A stretch of 64,000 nucleotides of DNA from Halobacteriales archaeon YIM A00010 (lineage in GTDB: Archaea > Halobacteriota > Halobacteria > Halobacteriales > Haloarculaceae), in contig JAKCFJ010000001.1 in the NCBI GenBank assembly GCA_025041175.1, positions 2,621,526 to 2,685,525 on the forward strand, given 5' to 3'. Position 1 is the first letter of the stretch. Every line of letters starts with the position of its first letter. Below, in pieces: positions 16,087 through 24,539 of the stretch. The notes beneath the pieces were generated by a model. It was not told the origin of the DNA. It saw nothing but the letters and a program-made list of their open reading frames with translations, and did not search any database. The position numbers were made by a program, and so were the translations under genes.

Positions 16087-16518
16087 ATGTCTCCGTCGCC
16101 TCTCCGCACCGTCCCACCTGCGTGGCGATTCGCGCTCATTGGCGCACTCGCTTCACTTCCCGTCACAGTTCTCATAAACTGGCTTCCGAATTCCGAAGCA
16201 GACTTTGAGGCTGGCATCACGATTTTCGGTGCGTTCATCGCAGGGAGTATCGCCGCACTACGCTCAACAGACCCAGATGCCGCTGGATATCGTGCCGGAC
16301 TTCTCGGTGGAGTCATGGCACTACTCACACTTTTCGTGGCGGCGGTTAGGTACGCCATTGAGAATATTGCGATAGCATGGCCCTTACTGTCCAGTGTGGT
16401 GATTCTCGTCGTGGGTAGTACATTCATACTCGTTTTTGCTCCACTAGTCGGGTCGGTGTGCGGTCGAATCGGTGGCTGGGTGGTGACCACCCTTACCACT
16501 CGATCTGAGGTCGGCTAG
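16087..16518 (+). CDS. DUF5518 membrane protein
   Basis: 143 residues with four hydrophobic segments (about 13-33, 43-60, 70-92, 100-130), as in the haloarchaeal DUF5518 family. The function is unknown. The final residues (RSEVG, stop) are encoded by the left terminal repeat of MITE 2c at 16505, so the mobile element has replaced or shortened the native C-terminus. The gene has its own TATA box 30 bp upstream and no operon partners. Confidence 0.8.
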   Translation: MSPSPLRTVPPAWRFALIGALASLPVTVLINWLPNSEADFEAGITIFGAFIAGSIAALRSTDPDAAGYRAGLLGGVMALLTLFVAAVRYAIENIAIAWPLLSSVVILVVGSTFILVFAPLVGSVCGRIGGWVVTTLTTRSEVG

Positions 16519-16613
16519 GTCGATTTGTCATGCGTAGATCTCCACGAAATTTAATTTTTCGAGACAAGGTTCTCCACCAGTCGCGCATGAGAAATCCACC
16601 CACTTGACTCCAG
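16505..16613. mobile_element. MITE family 2, copy c
   Basis: 109 bp. The left end CTGAGGTCGGCTAGGTCGAT and the right end GAAATCCACCCACTTGACTC(CAG) are imperfect inverted repeats. It overlaps the last 14 bp of the DUF5518 gene and supplies its stop codon. Confidence 0.7.
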
Positions 16614-16630
16614 ATAAAATGATGTCTACT

Positions 16631-17311
16631 TCACACAATTATCGACTGGATAATCTTCGCTTCTGCCCGCCGAAGATGATCCCCAATCGTTCCCCGTGAC
16701 AGTCCAAGCTCGGTGGCTACATCGCGTTGTGTTGCGCAACGAGGGATCTCATAATATCCTGCGGCGAGTGCTGTCCGGAGGATTTCTTTCTGCCGGTCGG
16801 TGAGTTTTCCCGCTGGGTCATCCATGTCCGGCTGATACTCTCCTGCGCGTTCGAGAGTCACGTCTATTTCGTCAGGGAAGCCAGCGATCAGTTGCTGAAG
16901 GGCCGCATCCTCACCGAAGAGCGTGACTTGCAGCCCATCATCAGTCTCCCTCATCGGCCAGTCGATACTGATCGCTTCGGTATCGATACGTTCGAGAAGG
17001 ACTGTTTCAACCTCGTCAGGCTCGTAGTGCATATACGCCAGCCACGTCTCACCACCTGTCACAGTACAGGATATGATTTCCGGAATCTCCTCTTCTATCG
17101 TTGCGAGCCGATCAGCATCGCCTCTGAACCGTGCAACCCCAACAACGGTCCCATCATTGAGAAGATTGATATACTGTATCGCTTCCTGTGTCGCGACGAG
17201 CGTGCCATCAATCCAGACCTCTCTCGGATCGTTGATGCCTCTCTGCATCTGTTGATCGTTCTTCGACCGAATGGATTCCTCTAAGACTATGACGACGGTT
17301 ATGTATCTCAT
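16631..17311 (-). CDS. HTH-10 (bacterio-opsin activator-like) transcriptional regulator
   Basis: 226 residues from the ATG at 17311 (MRYITVVIVLEE). The N-terminal ~150 residues form the sensor-like domain common to these haloarchaeal regulators. The C-terminus carries the HTH-10 helix-turn-helix: LTDRQKEILRTALAAGYYEI followed by TQRDVATELGLSRGTIGDHL. Such proteins regulate single operons; the target is unknown. An in-frame GTG 9 bp upstream is an alternative start. The DNA is lower in GC than core genes nearby. Confidence 0.85.
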   Translation of the reverse strand: MRYITVVIVLEESIRSKNDQQMQRGINDPREVWIDGTLVATQEAIQYINLLNDGTVVGVARFRGDADRLATIEEEIPEIISCTVTGGETWLAYMHYEPDEVETVLLERIDTEAISIDWPMRETDDGLQVTLFGEDAALQQLIAGFPDEIDVTLERAGEYQPDMDDPAGKLTDRQKEILRTALAAGYYEIPRCATQRDVATELGLSRGTIGDHLRRAEAKIIQSIIV

Positions 17312-17482
17312 TATTGTCACTGTTCACGTACTCGGTCGTACTGTTCGGTTCGTCTCGAATCGTGTCTCAGGATGAAGTGCTATTGCCGCCATCATACAAG
17401 GGTGTGATACTGTAGTCAGTGATAAAGATAGGGTGCATGCTCGGCGTTAAACCCGAGGATAAACGGCTACTCTTCCTCTCTG

Positions 17483-17734
17483 ATGGAGAATCGAAATATC
17501 CACACGTGGAACACGAAAGCGACTGTATTAACGATCTTCGGCGTCATCGTGGCGCTTCTCGGGATGTTATGGGTGGTGCAAGGCCTCGGAATCATCCAGA
17601 TAGACCCCATTTTGTGCGTCGGAGACTGCGAACCGATCACTGGAAAATCAGTGCGGTGGACGGTCGTCGGTGCGATAACGTTGTTCGTGGGAAGCGTCAG
17701 TGTGTGGGCAGGGCTGAAGCGCGTAAATCCATGA
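17483..17734 (+). CDS. Small membrane protein with two transmembrane helices
   Basis: 83 residues. Two hydrophobic segments (VLTIFGVIVALLGMLWVVQG and VVGAITLFVGSVSVWAGL) flank a loop with two cysteines (CVGDCEPITGK) that would lie outside and could form a disulphide. I do not recognise a named family; similar small two-helix proteins occur across haloarchaea. It is divergent from the HTH-10 regulator, 172 bp away, so regulation by it is conceivable but unproven. Confidence 0.65.
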   Translation: MENRNIHTWNTKATVLTIFGVIVALLGMLWVVQGLGIIQIDPILCVGDCEPITGKSVRWTVVGAITLFVGSVSVWAGLKRVNP

Positions 17735-17908
17735 CACCAGTGAGACACACCGAGACTGACAGCTGAATCGTGCTCAGAGAGAACATAGTGCCGCGATAAG
17801 TGGCTCGTTCACCAATACAACTCTCATCTGTAGCTATGCATGAGAAAACTAGCTAGCCCACTTCTGGACATGGAATCTCTGCGTGAGAGATGTCGACCAC
17901 TCAATCAC

Positions 17909-18937
17909 TTATGTTGAATTGTGCGGCTCCCAGACGACATTTTTGAGACGCGTACCACGCGCAATTCGAGTGATATTCTCACCAATAACGGACCATCTGT
18001 GGGTTGTCGTGCCGTCGCTCCACCCAGCGACGTGAGGTGTCATGAGAATATTGTCAAGATCGCTTAGCGGAGTTCTCGATGGGAGTACTGTTTCTCCTCC
18101 CGTGGTGGGATACTGATACCACGTGTCGATTCCTGCACCTCTAATCTTGTCGTTTAAGAGGGCGTCATACAGGCTGTCTTCCTCTACGACGGGGCCACGG
18201 GCGACGTTAATTAAGAGAGCGTTATCACCCATCATTGTGAATTCTGACGCACCGATCAGTCCTCTTGTTTCATCTGTGAGTGGGACAGTCAGCACAATCG
18301 CATCAGCCTCTTGCAATATGTACTCAAGATCGTCTGGACCGCCGATAAACTCGACACCCTCTGGCGGTGATCTAGTTGGTTTGTGGCTTCGATTTGCGAT
18401 GACATCCATTCCAAACGCTCGGGCTAATGGAACCATTGCTTGTCCAATTTCTCCGAAGCCGATGAGACCGAGGGTCTGACCACGGAGCTCTTGGAATCGC
18501 CCGGCTGGATCTCGCTCCGGGAAGCTTTCGCCCCAGTTACCGCTGCGAAATGCTGAATCCATCTGTCGGAGGTCGCGCTTGAGTGCCAGGAGGAGCATAA
18601 ACGTGTGTTCTGCCACGGCGTGGCCGTGACCGTAGAGGTTACAGAGATACGCCTGTGGTGGGAACCGGTCGCGTTTGAATGGCTCGACACCTGCTCCCAT
18701 ACTTTGGACGAGACGAATCGATGTGTTGTCGCTGGCATCAATGGGGAGTCGGCCAACAATGACAGTTGCTTCAGCCGCTGCTGTAATGAGGTCCGATTCG
18801 TCAATGGGATCTCTCACCGAAGTATACTTTATTTGAATGTCGACATTATCTTCTATCCGCGATGCAGCATCTGCTGGAGTTGTTCCTACAAAGAGGACGT
18901 TAATCTGTGGGGGTTGCTCTGGGGAGCTCGTACTCAT
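17909..18937 (-). CDS. D-isomer-specific 2-hydroxyacid dehydrogenase
   Basis: 342 residues. The NAD-binding Rossmann motif is LGLIGFGEIGQAMVPLARAF. The catalytic Arg lies in LLINVARGPVVEEDSL, the Glu in the segment before it, and the His in MTPHVAGWSDG. Members reduce 2-keto acids or oxidise D-2-hydroxyacids (glycerate, lactate, phosphoglycerate). The substrate cannot be assigned. The basic residue after the second strand (VIANRSHKPT) suggests NADP(H). GC is lower than in core genes; the gene stands between two long gaps. Confidence 0.85.
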   Translation of the reverse strand: MSTSSPEQPPQINVLFVGTTPADAASRIEDNVDIQIKYTSVRDPIDESDLITAAAEATVIVGRLPIDASDNTSIRLVQSMGAGVEPFKRDRFPPQAYLCNLYGHGHAVAEHTFMLLLALKRDLRQMDSAFRSGNWGESFPERDPAGRFQELRGQTLGLIGFGEIGQAMVPLARAFGMDVIANRSHKPTRSPPEGVEFIGGPDDLEYILQEADAIVLTVPLTDETRGLIGASEFTMMGDNALLINVARGPVVEEDSLYDALLNDKIRGAGIDTWYQYPTTGGETVLPSRTPLSDLDNILMTPHVAGWSDGTTTHRWSVIGENITRIARGTRLKNVVWEPHNST

Positions 18938-20003
18938 AGGCCTCCTTGTGGACCATACACAATCAAACTATCGGAATTAAAATGAATAAAGAAACCACCA
19001 TTTATGTGAAAATTGCGTATACTGCCTCGAACGCATCCGCCGAGACCACCCTCGTCGCCGTACTCTCGAATCGTGATGTGGAGATGATGGTCGCGTGCCG
19101 TCCTGGTTACGTGCGGTCTACAGTGGTCTGTGTCGCGGAGAGCGTGGTGCACGGGCAACTGCGTGGTCGACGGACTGTGTCCGACAGTATCAGTAAACCG
19201 GATCGCTTTTCTTCACTGTCGGTTGGCGTATCGAAGATGTTTTGGAACGATCCAATCGTGATTATCGATTTACACTATCTGCAGGACGCTCAAATTATTG
19301 TTCGATTCGTCACCGGCTGAGCGATCCGATCGGGGAGTCTCGCTGTGCCTGACCAGGGAGCAGAGGCCGCGTGCTCATGGATCTCGCTCTACCGGCGTGG
19401 ATTCCTCGACCGGACGTTTCGGGGAACGGCACACACCGTCGTGTAAAACGGCTCCCTTAGCGCCGTACGCGACGGTTCGTACCCGACAGCCGCCGGAAAA
19501 CGGGTCCTGTGCGGCGTGGTTCGTTCCCGAAACGAGGAACTGATCGCCGTGATCGGCCGGACGCCAACGGCTGCGCCGCCTATCCCTGCCGCTGCGGTCG
19601 TCAGACCCACGGCGACGAACTGACTACCGAATAATATAATATATCCAATATTATATGGAAAATAATTCAATACATTATGTTTATTTCGTGTAAACGAGGA
19701 TGTGAGTGCGATGGTGGATCACGGTCGGCTGTGCCCCGGTGTGGACACGGCTGTCGGGACGGGAACGGAACACGATCTGCTGCTCCGATCCGACGGAGAC
19801 AGAGGATGACACACGGGACGTGGCAACGGTCGTCACTCACTCGCAGTATGTGACAAAACGAAAGCAATCAGCAGTGTTTCCTCGCCCGCGTTCGAGAGAC
19901 GAAGCGTTGGAGACTGGCTCGGCCACTCTCCCTATGGGTGTGAATATTCGGGCTAAAGTGTGGCGCTAAGAAATGAACACTTATTCGTATTGAGGACGTT
20001 ACG
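18938..20003. other. Long intergenic region, no supported gene
   Basis: About 1.07 kb. Open frames exist on both strands (for example 18946-19320) but none has a recognisable protein pattern or plausible start context. 19320-19620 is GC-rich and may be eroded coding DNA. At 19630-19665 there is an AT-rich inverted repeat (AATATAATATATCC / CCAATATTATAT). Confidence 0.5.
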
Positions 20004-20012
20004 GTGACTAGA

Positions 20013-20696
20013 ATGAACGACCAAGGGGATGGGACCGATTCTGATGATAAGGAATCAGACAAGTCACATACCACCAGTAAAGTCGGACGCGTTCTGGTCG
20101 AGTACGATTTGGACGGTCTCGGAGAGACGATGGAGGCGCGGTGGACAGGGAACAGTGAGGAGCGATACAGCCTTCGCGAGCTCGCGGATTGGCTGAACAA
20201 ACACCTCCTCGAAGTAGCGATGACGCGAGCTGGACGCCAACCGATCGACGGGGAAGTAGACAACGTTTACCGGCTACTCACGGGCGACGACGTCAGCAGC
20301 GGTGTCCGCACGCAGGCCCGGAACGATCTCAAACGCGACGGCGTGTCGATCGACAAGCTCGAACGGGATTTTGTCTCTCACCAGGCGGTCCACACGTATC
20401 TCACGAAATACCGGGGGGCACGGCACTCGTCCCCAACGACCGACGACAACGACCGGATCGAAAGCGTGACACAGGCGATCCAGCGCCTTTCACACCGAAC
20501 GCTCCGCGTCACCGAGGACAACCTCTCGACGCTCGAAAACACCGATCGCCTCCGGATCGGAGAGTTCGATGTCCTTGTTGATGTGACTGTTACGTGCCAG
20601 GACTGTGGGACCAGATACAGCGTGGTAGAACTCCTCGAACAGGGGCACTGTGATTGTGTGTCAACGGAGGATAACGCTGTTGAACCGCTCGATTGA
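20013..20696 (+). CDS. rdfA: Rod-determining factor RdfA
   Basis: 227 residues from the ATG at 20013 (an in-frame GTG lies 9 bp upstream). The central region (YSLRELADWLNKHLLEVAM, then DVSSGVRTQARNDLKRDGV) and the C-terminal zinc-ribbon-like CQDCGTRYSVVELLEQGHC are characteristic. RdfA was reported in Haloferax volcanii as needed for rod-shaped cells. It is followed 103 bp later by the archaea-specific SMC-related gene, its usual neighbour, which has its own TATA box. Confidence 0.85.
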   Translation: MNDQGDGTDSDDKESDKSHTTSKVGRVLVEYDLDGLGETMEARWTGNSEERYSLRELADWLNKHLLEVAMTRAGRQPIDGEVDNVYRLLTGDDVSSGVRTQARNDLKRDGVSIDKLERDFVSHQAVHTYLTKYRGARHSSPTTDDNDRIESVTQAIQRLSHRTLRVTEDNLSTLENTDRLRIGEFDVLVDVTVTCQDCGTRYSVVELLEQGHCDCVSTEDNAVEPLD

Positions 20697-20766
20697 GCGA
20701 CCCGTTACGAAATTACATCTGTAACTCCCGTGCTGCAGCGTCTCTACCCGTCGGTGAGTCTGAGGA

Positions 20767-20774
20767 GTTAAATA
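20767..20774 (+). promoter_or_regulatory. TATA box of the SMC-related gene
   Basis: GTTAAATA centred 28 bp before the ATG at 20799; supports that start and a leaderless mRNA. Confidence 0.5.
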
Positions 20775-20798
20775 GGTGGCTCTCTGAGGGGTACGTAT

Positions 20799-22754
20799 AT
20801 GGGAGCATCGCAGATTGGGACGGAAAAGATGCAACTCTCCGTAGAGAACATCGGCGGTATCGATAGCACGACTGTCGAGTTCACACCGGGAGTCACCACA
20901 CTCGCCGGTCGAAACGCAACTAATCGCACCTCGTTGTTACAGGCGATCATGGCCGCGTTCGGCAGTGATCGCGTCTCGTTGAAGGGCGACGCCACCGAGG
21001 GTAGCGTCGAGATGACGATTGGCGACAGAACGTACAATCGAACGTTAGAGCGACACAACGGGACGATCATCGCGGGTGGAGAGCCGTATCTCGAAGACAC
21101 TGAGCTGGCAGATCTGTTCGCGTTTCTGTTAGAGTCGAACGAGGCCCGACAGGCAGTGGCTCGGAGTGATGATCTCCGAGAACTTATCATGCGGCCAGTG
21201 GATACGGACGCGATTCAGGCCGAGATCGAGCGGCTCGAAGCGGAGCAGCGCGAGATCGAAACCGAGCTCTCCGATCTCGACACGCTCGCGGACCAGCTCG
21301 TCGAGTTGGAGGAGCGTCGGACATCGCTCACACAACAGATCACGGAGAAACAAGAGGAACTCGACGCCAAAGAGGAAGAACTAGCTGAGGCCGACGCGGA
21401 TGTCGAGGATAGCCGGGCGGACAAACGCGAGTTGGAGGGAGCGCTCGATGAGCTTCACGACGCGCGGGCGTCGCTGGACGACACCCGGTTCGAGCTGGAC
21501 ACCCAACGCGAAAGCCTCGAAGCCCTCCGCGATGAGCGATCGGAGATCAAGACGGATCTCGACGACCTCCCGGACACGCCCGTTGGAGACGTCGAGGAGA
21601 TCGATACGGAGATCGGACGGCTGCGCGATCGGCTGCGATCGATCGATTCGACGGTCAACGAGCTACAGACGATAATCCAGTTCAACGAGGAGATGCTCGA
21701 TGGGACGAGCCGCGAGATAGTCGACCCGCTTCGGGGTGAGAGCGATGCCGAGGCGGAAGCGCTCACCGATCAGCTGGTTTCTGACAGCGAGAGCGTCGTC
21801 TGTTGGACGTGCGGGAGCGAGGTGCCGAAGTCTGATATCGAGGAGACGCTCGATCGACTCCAGCAGTTCCGTTCGGAACGGTTCGAAGAGCGCAACTCGC
21901 TCCGGAGCGAGATCGACGAGCTACAGAACGAGAAAAACACCCTCGAACAACACCAGCGCGAGCGCAACCAGCTCGAACGCCGGCTCACACAGATCGAAAC
22001 CGAGCTCGAAGAGCGCGAGACCAGAATCGAGGAGTTGCAATCGGAGCGTGAAGAGCTCGAATCGGAGATCGAACAGCTCGAAGACGACGTTGATGACCTC
22101 CAAGAGGAGGATTACAGCGATATCCTCGATCTGCACAAGGAAGCGAACCAGCTCGAGTTCGAACTCGGCCGGATACAGAGCCAGCGCGAGTCCGTCGAAT
22201 CAGAGATCGACGACATCGAAGCCCGGATCGAACAGAGCGACGAACTCAAACACCGACAGGAGACGATACAGGAGGAGCTTTCTGATCTCCGCACGCGGAT
22301 CGAGCAGATCGAAAAACAGGCGATCGAACAGTTCAACGACCACATGGAAACCGTGCTCGATCTGCTCGAATACGCCAACCTCGAGCGCATCTGGATCGAA
22401 CGGACCGAACACGAGGTTACCCAGGGACGACGGACCGTCTCCGAGCGCACGTTCGATCTCCACGTCATCCGCAGCACTGACTCGGGGACCGCCTACGAGG
22501 ACACCGTCGATCACCTCTCCGAAAGCGAACGCGAGGTCACGGGGCTGGTGTTCGCGCTCGCGGGCTATCTCGTCCACGAGGTCCACGAATCAGTGCCCAT
22601 CATGCTGTTGGACTCCCTCGAAGCGATCGACTCCGACCGCATCGCCGCGCTCATCGAGTACGTCGCCGACTACGCCGAATTCCTCGTCGTCGCGCTACTC
22701 CCCGAGGACGCGGCCGCTGTCGATCAGGAGTACCAACGCGTGACCGAAATCTGA
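20799..22754 (+). CDS. Archaea-specific SMC-related ATPase
   Basis: 651 residues. The N-terminal half ATPase has a Walker-A-like GRNATNRTS at 37-45. Two long Glu/Arg-rich coiled coils (about 140-320 and 350-540) flank a zinc-hook-like CWTCG near residue 335, followed by a C-terminal half ATPase with Walker B MLLDSLEAID. It differs from true SMC/Rad50 by its short arms. It is found in haloarchaea next to rdfA and may act with it in cell shape or chromosome organisation (inference from the neighbourhood). Confidence 0.9.
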   Translation: MGASQIGTEKMQLSVENIGGIDSTTVEFTPGVTTLAGRNATNRTSLLQAIMAAFGSDRVSLKGDATEGSVEMTIGDRTYNRTLERHNGTIIAGGEPYLEDTELADLFAFLLESNEARQAVARSDDLRELIMRPVDTDAIQAEIERLEAEQREIETELSDLDTLADQLVELEERRTSLTQQITEKQEELDAKEEELAEADADVEDSRADKRELEGALDELHDARASLDDTRFELDTQRESLEALRDERSEIKTDLDDLPDTPVGDVEEIDTEIGRLRDRLRSIDSTVNELQTIIQFNEEMLDGTSREIVDPLRGESDAEAEALTDQLVSDSESVVCWTCGSEVPKSDIEETLDRLQQFRSERFEERNSLRSEIDELQNEKNTLEQHQRERNQLERRLTQIETELEERETRIEELQSEREELESEIEQLEDDVDDLQEEDYSDILDLHKEANQLEFELGRIQSQRESVESEIDDIEARIEQSDELKHRQETIQEELSDLRTRIEQIEKQAIEQFNDHMETVLDLLEYANLERIWIERTEHEVTQGRRTVSERTFDLHVIRSTDSGTAYEDTVDHLSESEREVTGLVFALAGYLVHEVHESVPIMLLDSLEAIDSDRIAALIEYVADYAEFLVVALLPEDAAAVDQEYQRVTEI

Positions 22755-22870
22755 TCCCGCTCGACGCAACGACAACGAAAATAATTGTATATTCCCACAC
22801 GAGGAGTAGCAGTCATGACATGGTTGGAAGACGTTTGTAGGAGGCGGTCCGATGCAGGGAAAAGGCACGG

Positions 22871-22878
22871 CTTATAGA
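22871..22878 (+). promoter_or_regulatory. TATA box of the beta-helix lipoprotein gene
   Basis: CTTATAGA centred 27 bp before the ATG at 22901; decides this start over an in-frame start at 22886. Confidence 0.5.
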
Positions 22879-22900
22879 CCGGGCGGTGGGTGACGTTGGT

Positions 22901-24040
22901 ATGTGCGACGGTGATCGGGCTGGGTCGGGAACGCCGGCCGTGAGCCGGCGGGGTGTGCTCGCGCTCGCCGCTGGGATCACGGGCATCTCGGGTGGCTGTC
23001 TCTCGCTCGCGGGTGTCGAACGGAACGAGCCGCTCGGATTCGTCGCTCGCGAGGGACGGATCACGCGAGCGGACGCAACCCACGTGGTCGAGACGGTTTC
23101 TGACCTCCGGGGGGCGCTCTCGACGCCAGGCGCGACGGTCTGGCTGCCGGGAGGGACGGATCTTCGTCTCGAGGAATCGATGCCGATTCCGATCGCGGCG
23201 AACGTCACGCTCGCCAGCGACCGGGGAATCGAGGGATCGGGGGCACGGATTTCAGTGCCAACGAACGAGTCGACCGTCTTTCGGACCACGGAGCCGGGGA
23301 TCAGGGTGACGGGGATCCGGGTGATTGGACCCGAAACGGGGTATTTCGATCCGCGATCGAAGCCACGGCCGGCGTCGGCGTACTACGCGCGCGCGTTCGA
23401 ATTCACCGGTGACGAGATCGAGATCGATCATTGTGAGCTGGCGGGGTGGACCCACACCGCGGTCAGCTTCGGAACGGGGGACGCGCCGACCGGCTCGCAC
23501 GTTCACCACAACGCGATCCACCACAACCAGATGGACACTCTCGGCTACGGGCTGGACCTGCGAAACGGCACCCACCTGATCGAATGGAACTACTTCGATC
23601 ACAACCGGCATTCGGTGGCTGCCTTCGGCCACCGGGAGAACGGGTACGAAGCGCGGTTCAACGTGGTCGGACCCCACGCCGTTAGACACGCGTTCGACAT
23701 GCACCGGCTCAGCGAGAACCTTGAGGACCGCGACGGTCCGTTGGCGGGAACGTACCTGCGCGTTCACCACACCGTTTTCGAGACGACGGACGCGGCCGCC
23801 GTCGTGCTTCGGGGGGAGCCGACCGACGACTCGTGGGTGCGGAACAACTGGTTCGGGGCGGTGCCGCTGCTCGAACGCCGGGGCCGCGAGTCGGTCGTTC
23901 ACCAGAGCCGGGGCGACTCACGGTTTCGGGTGGAGAACAACGGGTACGGCCCACGGGCGATCGACCGCGGGCGGGAGTGGCTCCGGGAGAACGCCTCAGA
24001 GCACGGGACCGAACCCCTGTCCGACCCGCTGTCGGTGTAG
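22901..24040 (+). CDS. Tat-exported lipoprotein with right-handed beta-helix fold
   Basis: 379 residues. The N-terminus has a twin-arginine motif (SRRGVLALAAG, Arg 16-17) and a lipobox ISGGC with Cys33, so it is probably exported folded and lipid-anchored. The body has repeated short strands with stacked Asn/His/Gly residues (GSHVHHNAIHHNQMDTLGYG, IEWNYFDHNRHSVAAFGH), as in parallel beta-helix polysaccharide-active proteins. A role in surface polysaccharide binding or cleavage is likely but no catalytic residues can be named. A truncated, divergent-family lipoprotein gene fragment follows on the opposite strand. Confidence 0.8.
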   Translation: MCDGDRAGSGTPAVSRRGVLALAAGITGISGGCLSLAGVERNEPLGFVAREGRITRADATHVVETVSDLRGALSTPGATVWLPGGTDLRLEESMPIPIAANVTLASDRGIEGSGARISVPTNESTVFRTTEPGIRVTGIRVIGPETGYFDPRSKPRPASAYYARAFEFTGDEIEIDHCELAGWTHTAVSFGTGDAPTGSHVHHNAIHHNQMDTLGYGLDLRNGTHLIEWNYFDHNRHSVAAFGHRENGYEARFNVVGPHAVRHAFDMHRLSENLEDRDGPLAGTYLRVHHTVFETTDAAAVVLRGEPTDDSWVRNNWFGAVPLLERRGRESVVHQSRGDSRFRVENNGYGPRAIDRGREWLRENASEHGTEPLSDPLSV

Positions 24041-24287
24041 CCGACGGTGACACCGGTTGCTCGGTGTCGAGATCGTGCACCGATAGCTCGACCGACCGCT
24101 CGGTCGCTGCGTCGTTCACGATTCGTACCATTCCGTTTATCGGTCCATCACACTCGTGATCGATGGGAGGGGAGTCCGTCTCGGTAATCGCCGGAGATTC
24201 CCTCGATTCGGAGAACGAGACGCCGTCGAGACAGCCAGCACCGCCGACGAGACACCCCAACACCACGAGAAAACCGCGACGATCCAT
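24041..24287 (-). pseudogene. Truncated lipoprotein gene (5' part only)
   Basis: The start at 24287 gives MDRRGFLVVLGCLVGGAGCL, a short signal with lipobox GGAGC. Then comes a plausible mature region with DHECDGPINGMVRIVN and VELSVHDLDT, i.e. the beginning of a small haloarchaeal lipoprotein domain. After about residue 82 the frame runs antisense through the beta-helix gene to 23709 with an Arg/Pro-rich sequence that looks non-coding. I therefore read it as a gene cut off by the beta-helix gene's arrival or a deletion. Confidence 0.55.
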
Positions 24288-24347
24288 GGCTTATCTATCG
24301 TACAATATATTAAATATTTTATGATGCTATCGATAGCGGATAGGGGA

Positions 24348-24504
24348 TCAATCGAATCGATCGATGGCGAACGGATCGATTGGGTGATCCGTCTCTCCTT
24401 CCACGGCGAGATCGGCGAGGATCTCACCGATCGATGGCGAACTTGAAGCCGTGACCGGAAAAGCCCGCACCCACGACGACGGTCTCGTGGTCAGGGTTCT
24501 CGTC
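24348..24504 (-). pseudogene. Remnant of a sarcosine-oxidase-like FAD oxidoreductase (C-terminus)
   Basis: Read on the minus strand: DHETVVVGAGFSGHGFKFA, then after a 4-bp slip IGEILADLAVEGETDHPID and a stop at 24348-24350. The GFSGHGFKF motif and the following helix are the C-terminal signature of SoxA/SoxB-type amine oxidases. Only the last ~50 residues remain; the slip looks like a duplicated GATC/ATCG. The gap 24041-24539 holds only this and the lipoprotein fragment. Confidence 0.65.
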
Positions 24505-24539
24505 CTACTATCTATATATTATTGTAGACACCGATTCGG

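Noticed and set aside
18946-19320. A 124-codon plus-strand frame in the long gap
   Set aside because: No family pattern, poor start context and no promoter-like box at the right distance.
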